Shown: one piece after another, positions 52,170-61,487 of the stretch
How positions within the stretch are numbered: position 1 is the first letter of the stretch
How the letters are laid out: each line of letters opens with the position of its first letter
From: Mastigamoeba balamuthi
Taxonomy: Eukaryota > Evosea > Mastigamoebida > Mastigamoebidae
Length of the DNA: 64,000 nt
Assembly: GCA_902651635.1 (NCBI GenBank)
Contig: CACRSC010000273.1
Span: 305,143 to 369,142, forward strand
Direction: 5' to 3'
Position numbers and translations under genes: made by a program
The notes under the pieces: generated by a model
The model's input: only the letters and a program-made list of their open reading frames with translations
What the model was told of the DNA's origin: nothing
The model's database searches: none

Positions 52170-52369
52170 GGATATGGACTGACGTCATGAGATAGATATT
52201 CCTTTACTGTGTGGCAACCTGCACAGTGAACGCGCGCGATTGGTCGCCCGGCGCCACCCGCAAAGCACCCCCACCCCCCGGTACCGCCCGCGAGACCGTC
52301 GATCCCCCCCGTGCACCCCACGCCGGCGAGGGGCGTTTGCTGCGCAGCGCCCTCCACCCCACGTTTGAA

Positions 52370-55300
52370 ATGAGCGATGACGACACCGACGAGGGCGATA
52401 TGTGCCCTATGTGCCTCGAGCCACTCGATGCCACCGAGAAGAACTTCAAGCCCTGCCAGTGCGGCTACCAGGTCCGTCACTGCCGACCGTCTGGCGCCCC
52501 GTGTCTCGCCCTTTTTTGACACCTGGCGGTGGCGGTGTCTCTGTGTTGTCTATTTATTTATTTTTCCTCCCCTCCTTCTCTTCCGATCTCGCGCCGCTCA
52601 ACGCGTGCCCCCCGCCGCGCAGATGTGCAGGTTCTGCTGGAACCATATCATGGAGGAGCTGGGAGCGAGGTGCCCCGCGTGCAGGACTCCCTACGACTCG
52701 TCCAACTTCACCTTTGTGCCGCTGAAGAAGGAAGAGTGCGCGCGCCACCCCGCCTTTCTTTTTTTTCGGTGGGGTGTTTTTGTTTGATTTTTTATCCAGC
52801 CCAGCCGCACATCAATGGTGTCGCGTTGAACTGCCACCTCGCCTCACGCATCCGGATTACTGCGGGCAGAAAGCACAAGAAGGAGAAGAGGGAGCGCGAG
52901 GCGAAGCAGAAGAAGCCGTCCACAAAGGTCTGCTCCTCACTCGCAAATTTGAATCGCGAGGGCCCTCACTCAACTCAACAACACGCGTCCCCTACCCTCG
53001 TCCCCCCACCCCCACCCCCACGGCAGAAGCAGGCCGAGATAGACTCGCGCAAGCACCTCGCCGACGTGCGCGTGGTGCAGCGAAACCTCATCTACGTCAC
53101 CAACATCAGCCTCGGCTTCCTCCGCGAGGAGGTACGCGCGATCGCACCGCCACGCGAGGCGGGGGAGCGCTGACGACGGGGGGGCCCTCTGGCGCTCGTG
53201 CACGCACAGGGAGGGGACAACGCGGTGGCTCTGCTGAGGAAGTCGGAGTACTTCGGGCAGTACGGCAGGATCGTGAAGCTCGTCGTCAACAAGAGCACGC
53301 TGTACAACGCCAACTCGCCCGCGGGCCCCACGGTCTCGTGCTACGTGACGTACGCGCGCCGCGAGGACGCAGCGTCGTGCATCACGGCCGTCAACGGCGC
53401 CTGGCTCGACTCGAAGCTTCTGAGGTGCGCAGCACAGAGAGCGCACACACAAAACAGGCCCCAGCTGCTGACACCGCGCGGGCAGGGCGTCGTACGGGAC
53501 GACCAAGTACTGCACGTTCTTCCTGCGGGGGATGGCGTGCACGAACCCGGAATGCCTGTACCTGCACGAGCAGGGCGTCGAGCGCGACTCGTTCACCAAG
53601 GAGTCGATGGCCGCGGGCAAGAACCTCTTCAGCGACACGGTGCAGCCCCGCATCGCCTACGCCGACAGGAAGAACGTCCTGCCCCCGCCTGGCCTGCGCC
53701 CGCGCGCCCCTGTCACCATCTCGTACGACCGAGCAGCGCAGGAATCGCCGCCGCCTGTACGAGTGCTCCTCTCTCTCTCCCCATTTCTGGAACTCTCTGG
53801 TCGCTGACGCGGGCAACGCCGTAACAGCCGATCGGAGCGGTGTCGCCAGACGGCTACGAGGTCCACGTCACGCCCCCGAACATCGTGACGTACTTTATGT
53901 GCGGGGCGCCGCCCGTGATGAACCTGCTGCCGTCGCCGTCGGTGACGACGCCCAGCCCGCCGTGCGCGAGCGCGAGCGCTCCTGTCCCGAGGAGAGCGGC
54001 GCTGACGCACAGCTCGCCCAACCCGCTCGGGTCCGCCGTGGGGCTGCCGCCCACCGCCTCGTGGGCCACCACTGCCTGCGCCCAGCACCAGCAGGCCACT
54101 GCCGCCGCAGCAGCGGGGGGCTCGCGGTCGCGGTCGACGAGCCCGCCGGAGTTTGTGCCTCTGGCGCAGATACCGCTGCCGACGAAGAAGCACAAGGACC
54201 AGCGGCAGAGCCAGCAGGCGGCGCCGGTCAAGTCGCAGAAGGCCAGGAGCAAGAAGGAGAAGATCGCGGTAGCGGAGGAGCCCCAGCAGGCGAGGCTGCA
54301 TCGACAGCAGCAGCAGCAGCAGCAGGGCTCGACGCACCGCGCGGTGCCTGCGAGGATCGACTCGCCGTCGACTGTCAGCAGCCAGGACGAGTCGTCCGCA
54401 CCGGCGAGCTCGTCGCACAGGTCGCCGCTAGACTCCGGTACGGACGACTACGGCGGCAATTTCAGCGACGACGAGCGGTCGGAGGAGGAGGAGGAGGAGG
54501 ACGCTGAGAGGAAGCGCCTGGCGCGTTTGTCGTTTGCGGAGCCCAAGGAGCCCGCGCAGAAGCCGCAGCCGCAGCCGCAACCTGAACCGCAGCAGCAGCA
54601 GCAGCAGCAGGGCGAGACGATGGAGTTGTTCCTTCCGCGGAGCGATGGCATCTCGCAGCCCCAGCAGGAGATTGTCGTCGCACCCACCGAGAAGGTGGTG
54701 CCGGCGCCAGCAGTGCCAACGTGCCAGATCAGGCATGCCCCCTTGGACGACTCGCACGACTCGGATACGGGCGACGGGATGGAGAACATGGGCCAGTACA
54801 ACCCTTGGGCGTCGTCGATCAGCTTCGTCGACATGCTGCTGCAGGACGACAGCACCCCGCAGCCTCAGCCGCAACCCGTGCCACAACCTCAGCCGCAGCA
54901 GCAGATCCCCTTGATGCCGACGCCGATGCACCTGCAGATGCAGGTGCAGATGCAGCAGCAGGCGGAACAGCAGCCTGCGACCCCGATGCAGCTGCCGTCC
55001 GCCGTCGGCGAGATGCCGACGGTGCTTGGAGAGGGGCTCCAAACACTGCGCGCCATGCTTCCCGGGGTCAACATCAGCTTCGACCCCGCTCCTCCGCAGG
55101 AGCCACAGCCGCAGCAGCAGCCTCCGTCGTGGAACCAGTGGTCGCTTCCTCCCGCGTTCCCCACGATTGTGCCGCAGCAGATTCAGCAGCCCGTGTACAC
55201 CCAGATCCCGCAGTCGTTCCAGTCCCCCTACGGCCACGCACCAGCGCCCGTGTTCGCTCCTGCCGCAGCCTCAGCCGCAGTCGCAGCCGCAGTGGCGGAC

Positions 55301-58300
55301 ACTTCTGCGTTCCGCGGACAGGGCGTCGAGGCACCGGCGCCTTACAGGCCTCCTGGCATGAGCTTCCTGTACGCTCAGCAGTCGCCACCGCAGCAGCAGC
55401 AGCAACCCCAGTTCGCCCCCGCGGAGGAGGAGCCGCGAGCTCACGAGTATAGGCTGCCCCCGGCGGGACTACCGTCGTTCTCGCCGGCCGATTCGCTGCC
55501 GTTTTTTCATCCGCTGATGGACATGTTCCAGCACGCCGAGCCACGCACTTCGGAGACGTCGGCGTCGTCGGTCGTGCAACCGCCACCTGCGGAGGCCGAG
55601 CACAAGGCAGAGAGCAAGGAGCCCGAGTCGTCTCCCCGGCACGCCGACAAGAAGGCCAAGGCCAAGGACGAGTCGCAGGACAAGGCAGCGGCGCAGCCGA
55701 CAGCGCCGCAGAAGAAGGCCAAGGCAGAGGAGGCACCCCAGGCGAAGAAGGGCAAGGACGCGAAGAAGTCGCACGCGCCCAAGACGCCGCCCGACCCGAT
55801 CAGACAGGACCCACAGCTGGCGCAGGCCACGCTGCCGCTGGACTCGAAGAAGGCATCGCCCGTGTTCTGTTCCCCAAACGCCAAGAAGCAGGCAGACCCC
55901 GCTCCCCAGCCGCTGCCTGCTTCGACCTCGCAAGGCAGGGGAGCGCAGGCCACCCATAAGCATTCGCCGCAGCCGCACAAGTCTGGAGAGGCGCACGCCC
56001 ACGCAGCGCCGGCGCGGACGCCGTCGCCTCTGCAGCTCGTGGAGCAGCAGGAGGCCAAGGAGGAGGGGCGCGCGCCGCCGCCGTCGCGGTCGCCGTCGCC
56101 CGCGAGCCGAGAACACCCGCCCGGCGAGAAGAAGGGCAAGGGGAAGAAGCTCTCTGTGCAGCCCCCAAAAGCAGCTGCTGCTGAGCAAGGACCAGAGAAG
56201 GAGACCTCTGGAAGGAAGGATAAGGAAGGGAGGCCGGAGAAGGCACAGGAGGAGCGCAAGCAGTCCCAGAAGAGCGACGACAAGGGGGCTGAGAAGGCGC
56301 TGTCTGTGCCCGCCCCGTCGCCCGCCGCATCTCCTGCTCAGCAGCAAAAGAAAACCCCGTCTCCGGCACGCCAGTCCCCCTCGAACAAGAGCGCCAAGGA
56401 AGCAGCGAAGGAGGAGCGCAAGCAGGCAGAGCAGCAGCAGCAGCAGCAGCAGCAGCACGCCAACGACGCGCCGATCAAGGCAGAGGACGCAGCACCCCAG
56501 GCACGAGCCCCGGACAAGGCAGAGAAGGCACACGAGAAGAAAAAGCTCTCTGTCCAGCCTCCAGCCAAGCAAGCGAAGCCCGCCGAGCCCGCTTCGCCTG
56601 CCGGGAAGAAGCCTGCAGCGACCCAGCCGCCCAAGCCGCAGTCGTCTGACTCGAGTGCTCCTGCCAGCCCTGCGCCAACGCCAACGCCGACTCCGGCAAA
56701 GCACAAGGGGGAGAAAGAAAAGAACAAGTCAAAGCAGGCCCACCCAAAGCAGCAACAGGACAAGCAGCCTGCCCCAGATCCTGCCACTCCTTCGACACGC
56801 CCTCAATCGCCCGCTCTGCAGCAAGAGGCTGCTACTGCTCAGAAGCCGGAAGCGGCCCAGAAAGCAGCAGCGCCTGCGGACGCGCCCAAGAGCGAGCAGG
56901 CGGCCAAGGGCGAGGCGTCGAAGAAGTCGCGGAAGCAGCACGAGCAGCAGCCTGCCGAGCCGAAGCCTGCGAGGACGCCGTCGCCCGCCCCTCAGCCGCA
57001 GCCGCAGCCGCCTTCGGAGGCGGTCGCCGCCAGCAGCACCAGCAGCAGCCCGCAGGAGCAGCAGAAGCCGTCGGAGCCGCAGCCGCAGACGCCGCAGCTG
57101 GACCCCGAGGACGACGACGACGTGCGCCCGCCGGTGGACCTGCCGCCGCTGCCCCAGAACGACGACCTGTCCAGCATACCGGAGCTCGCGCGCCTGTTCC
57201 GCCGTGGCGAGCGCAAGCGCCTCGCGCTGCCCATACTGTCGGCGTTGCTCGGCACGCAGGCGGGCGCCGACAACGAGCACGACCAGCTGTCGGCGCAGCA
57301 CCTGGGGCTCGACGTCGAGGCGCTGATTGGCGGGGGGCCGTTGGACGTCACNAGCAGCACGAGCAGCAGCCTGCCGAGCCGAAGCCTGCGAGGACGCCGT
57401 CGCCCGCCCCTCAGCCGCAGCCGCAGCCGCCTTCGGAGGCGGTCGCCGCCAGCAGCACCAGCAGCAGCCCGCAGGAGCAGCAGAAGCCGTCGGAGCCGCA
57501 GCCGCAGACGCCGCAGCTGGACCCCGAGGACGACGACGACGTGCGCCCGCCGGTGGACCTGCCGCCGCTGCCCCAGAACGACGACCTGTCCAGCATACCG
57601 GAGCTCGCGCGCCTGTTCCGCCGTGGCGAGCGCAAGCGCCTCGCGCTGCCCATACTGTCGGCGTTGCTCGGCACGCAGGCGGGCGCCGACAACGAGCACG
57701 ACCAGCTGTCGGCGCAGCACCTGGGGCTCGACGTCGAGGCGCTGATTGGCGGGGGGCCGTTGGACGTCACGAGCATGGTAGCCATCGCCGAGTCGCTGCC
57801 CGAGTCGCTGCACAGCCTCAGCGACCTCCTCCTGGCGCAGGCAAAGTCCGCGGCCACGTCGGCGCTGTCGCCGCACGATGCGCACAGCGGAGCGGGCCAC
57901 GGGGCCTCTGGGCACGACGAGTCGTACCTCATGCAGCAGCAGGCGACGCTGATGCTGGCGCAGGCTGCGGTGGCCGCCGCGGCCGCGGGGTCCTCGGGGG
58001 ACGGGGCGGCGGGCGATTCGCGGAGGCACGACTCGTTCGACATCTTTGCGGACCTCATCGACGAGGACGGTGAACCCCTTAGCCTCGAGCGTGCGGCGCT
58101 GGGGCTACTGGACGTAGTGGAGGACGTGTCGGCGCTGCACAACCTGCCCAAGGCTGTCAGCGACATCTTCGCGTCGGCGGGGGCCTTTGACCTCAAGACA
58201 CCGTCGCCGCCTCCGACAGGCCCACGAACAATGGAGGTGGAGGAGCTCGAGCGCGAGGTCGAGACGGCCCACCGGGAGGCGAAGGAGCTCGAGACGAAGC

Positions 58301-58350
58301 TCAGGGAGGTCCAGGCCAGGAACTCGATGCTTGGTACCCGCCCGCACTGA
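52370..58350 (+). CDS. CNOT4: NOT4/CNOT4 E3 ubiquitin ligase with very long low-complexity tail
   Basis: Subunit-type RING E3 of the CCR4-NOT complex, which works in mRNA decay and ribosome quality control. Exons: 52370-52471, 52623-52735, 52870-52927, 53027-53131, 53210-53424, 53486-53756 and 53828-58350. The C4C4 RING begins MCPMCLEPLDATEKNFKPCQ and continues CRFCWNHIMEELGARCPACR across intron 1. Next come a Lys-rich coiled coil, RKHLADVRVVQRNLIYVTNI, an RRM (SEYFGQYGRIVKLVVNK...YVTYARREDA), and a C3H-type finger KYCTFFLRGMACTNPECLYL with HEQG. Residues after about 290 form a tail of more than 1,300 residues rich in Gln, Pro, Lys and Ala, ending in a coiled coil (VEELEREVETAHREAKELE). Two adjacent 418-bp copies around one N at 57352 interrupt the frame; with one copy the frame is open to 58350, about 1,654 residues in all. 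A tail this long is unusual for NOT4. Confidence 0.92.
56934..57770 (+). repeat. 418-bp direct duplication separated by a single N (likely assembly artefact)
   Basis: Bases 56934-57351 and 57353-57770 appear identical when read side by side, with one N at 57352 between them. The duplicated unit would add 419 bases, not a multiple of three, and so breaks the CNOT4 frame. Merging the copies restores one open frame. This is the pattern of two overlapping contig ends joined without merging. Confidence 0.9.
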
Positions 58351-58610
58351 CTGAACTTTAACCGCCGCTGTTTTTTGACCTGACCACCATCCCTTGTGGC
58401 TCCTGTGTTGCGTGCGTGTGTACAGACGGTGATAGGAATTAGTTGGCGTGAACTACAATGATGACGGAGACGGGGCTGCGAAGCGCCCTTTTGAGGGATA
58501 AACGGATCTACACGACTAAATAGGAACGCGGAGGCTTGGCTTTGAAACATCAATCAGTCCTGTTGTGGTTTGTTTGTGTAGTCTGCGCGCTTTGTTGTTG
58601 TTGCTTGCTC

Positions 58611-61026
58611 TTAGAACGATTCGCTTTCAGAAGATGATGTGTCGTCGTCGTCACATTGCAGCATCTTGTCGGCGCTGATGGCGCCAGGGGGTAGGGTCTT
58701 CTTGATTGACGGCGCCACAGATTTCTGGAACGAGGGGAATCGTGAGAACCCGAGGAGAAGATGCGCGTGCTACTCTGTCAGGGACGCACGCGCTGCTTCT
58801 TTGACACCAGCTCCTGTATACGCTGGTCCTGCTCCTCGCGCAGCTTGCGCGTGGCCTCTGCAGCGCTGACGAGCTCCGGGTCCGGCGAGACAGAGGGCTT
58901 GCCCCAGGCACTAAGGGCCCACAGCTGGTCCTGCGTCATGCTCGTGATGTGCGGGTCGTCCTCGACCTCGAGCCTGCTGCTGTGGTGCGAGTGCCTGTCG
59001 GGGGTCTTTGACGACGACGACGCCGTACTGCTTTTGTGACCCCTGGACTGCGCCGGCGACGACGCAGGCTGCGACGGCAGTATCCTCGGGGACGTCAGCT
59101 GCTGGTCCTCGCCGTGCCCTGTGCCGTGCGGTAAGGCAGGCCAACGCCACTCATGGGGGTCAACGAAGCGGCGATTCCGTACTCGTCTTGGGCACAGAGT
59201 TCCTGCACGGGGACGCCCCGACCTGCTGGACCTTGACGCTCGACGGCCTAGACGGCGTGTGGTCCGGCGACCCGAGGCTGTTCGTCCTCGTCAGCGACCC
59301 GCTCCTGTACGGCGTGCTCGAAACCTGCACAGGTGACGCGGCAACGATCGTTGAGTGCGAAATTGAAACCCAGGACCGCAAAAGAGGGGGAATATGAAAC
59401 AGTCCCGGCAGCGCACGGGGGCGGGCTCGGGCGTCGAAGACTGCTTCACAGGGGTCTGTGAGGACCCCGGCTTCAGCGAGCCGCGCGAGGGCGTAGACAG
59501 CAGTACCGGCGCGCTCTGCGAGATGGCCACCGGCGCGATGTGTATCGACGGGATGGACCCCTGCGACATCGTGTCATCCGAGGGCGGCGACTGCGACTTG
59601 TGCGACGACTGCCTGCTGGACCTGACAGACGCCCTCGCGGCCTTCCTCGCCTCGGACTCGAGCGCGAGCGACTTGCGCCTCTCGTCGAGCACGACGGTGT
59701 TGCGCTCCGTCAGCGACCTGAGCGCGTCCAGTATCTTGGTGTCGCTGACTTGGTTCTGCGTGCGGTTTCACTTGTAAATACCCCTTCGCAACTTCCCCCG
59801 CTCCCACGCGGAGCGGGCGAGGGGGACGCTACCTTGGCGAGCCTGAGGGCCGTGACGGTGGCGTTGGCCGAGAGCACCTGGAGCAGGTCGTTTGCGCCCG
59901 TGTTGGTGATGCCGTTGTTGGTGAGGTCGATCTCGCGCAGCGGGGGCTGGCCCTTGCGGATGCACTCGGCAATCGCGGGCACGGCGCCGTCGTCGAGCCC
60001 GCACCCCCACATGCAGACGGCCTCGAGGCGCTTGTTCGAGCGCAGCGCGCTGAAGACGACCGTGCAGCCCGCGTTGCCCAGCCCCGTGCAGCTCGCCACG
60101 AGCTCGCGCAGGTGGCAGTGCGCCGACAGCGCCAGCGCCAGCGGCTGCGCCCCGGCGGCCCCCAGCGCGTTGCGGCTGACGTCGAGCGTGTGCAGCGTCG
60201 AGTTGCGCCCCAGCGCCGCGCAGAGCGACGCCATGCCGGCGTCGGTGATGCCGTTGGCGGCGACGCTGAGCCTGACGAGCGTCCTGTTCTCCGCCAGCGC
60301 CTCGGCGATGGCCCCCGCGCCCCCGTCGCCGATCGCGTTGCCCGCGAGGTCGAGCGACGTCAGCGACGTGTTGGCGCGCAGCGCCGCCGCGATGGCGCGC
60401 GCGCCCGCGGGGCCGATGCAGTTGCGCGCGAGGCCGAGCCTCTGGACTGCCGTCTGCGCCGCCAGGACGCCGGCGACGGCCTTGGCGCCCTCGTCGCCGA
60501 TCCTGTTGGCCATCATCGGCACCCAGAGCCCGAAGCGGTCGAAGCAGAGCTCCAGCGACGTCAGCTGCGCGCTGAACGGCGCGCGCTTGACGAGCCCCTC
60601 GAGCGCCGCGGCGCCGCGCGCGTCCATCGTGTTGCCCCCGAGCAGCAGCCCCGTCACGGGCGGGTGCGCAGAGACGGCAGCGATGGCAGCGGCCGCGACC
60701 GACGCCGGGTTCGCCGTGCCGCTCGCGCCCTGCGGGGGCTGGGGCGGGGCCTTGGTCTGCACCCCCATTATCGCGTTGCCTATGGCCTGCGCGCGAGCGA
60801 GGGGAGGGGGGTTGCGTGTCAGGTGCAGCGCTTTTTTGTGACCACCAGGAGAGAGCCGATTGCGAATGCGCTTGTGGGGTGGGCAGAGAGTGTGGGAACG
60901 ACTAGCCTTGAAGGAGTCCGGGGGCAGCTTGCCAAAGAAGCTGAGGTCCCACGAGGGCTCCCAGGACCACTTCTGGAGGTACGCCAGGCGCAGCTGGAGC
61001 GCCTTCGCGAGCACCTCGGTCGACAT
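58611..61026 (-). CDS. Leucine-rich repeat (ribonuclease-inhibitor type) protein with acidic, Ser-rich tail
   Basis: Predicted 664 residues in six exons: 60903-61026, 59833-60779, 59417-59755, 59183-59324, 58790-59118 and 58611-58724, all in phase. The first exon reads MSTEVLAKALQLRLAYLQKW. The second holds about ten RI-type LRRs of 28 residues, for example TSLTSLDLAGNAIGDGGAGA, STLHTLDVSRNALGAAGAQP and PPLREIDLTNNGITNTGAND. This is the RanGAP/NLR-like class, which folds as a horseshoe for protein binding. Downstream are a short coiled coil (ILDALRSLTERNTVVLDERR), Ser/Thr/Pro-rich linkers, a second helical stretch (AAEATRKLREEQDQRIQELV), and an acidic end CDDDDTSSSESESF. No NACHT, kinase or GAP catalytic part is seen. 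Function unknown; scaffold or cytoskeletal adaptor is a guess. The exon 1/2 junction is the least certain. Confidence 0.85.
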
Positions 61027-61487
61027 TTCTTGTTTGTGCAGCGAAGAATCCGCACGCGACGCGCACCCGCCTCAGGCGCCTCTCTTTCTCTGCTCGCCCA
61101 AGAAAATAAACGAAAACGCAGCGACCAGGCGCGGGGCGTTGCGCGCGGGGGGGCGGTGCGCACGAGGGGGTGGAGGGGGAGGTGGGGGGTGTGGGGTGGG
61201 TGGACTGGCGCGCAACGGAACGCTGCGAGACTGTGGCGGTGGGAAAGGGAAAAAAGTGATTGGTTTGCGTTCCTTCGGTTGTGGGGGAGGGAAGATGAGA
61301 GCTCATCAGCTCCTGATGTCAGAGCACACTTAAATAACGCCAGTGAGATCGCGCTGTGCTCCTCTCCCCTCGGGTCGGAGCGCGTCCGTCTCACAGCGCA
61401 CGCACCGCGGCACACCGCGCCGCCTCCCACGCGCCTCGCGCACCCCCTCCCGCATCCCGCGAGCGGGTGCACCAGCAGCGCCCGCGC
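61027..61487. other. Divergent promoter region between LRR and CH-domain genes
   Basis: About 460 bases between two divergent starts. The centre is strongly strand-asymmetric: G-rich on the plus strand from about 61140 to 61310 (ggggggcggtgcgcacgagg type sequence), then ccagtgagatcgcgctgtgc downstream of a short AT element (cacacttaaataacg at 61325-61339). The AT element could be a core promoter site for the CH gene, but this is a guess. Confidence 0.45.
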
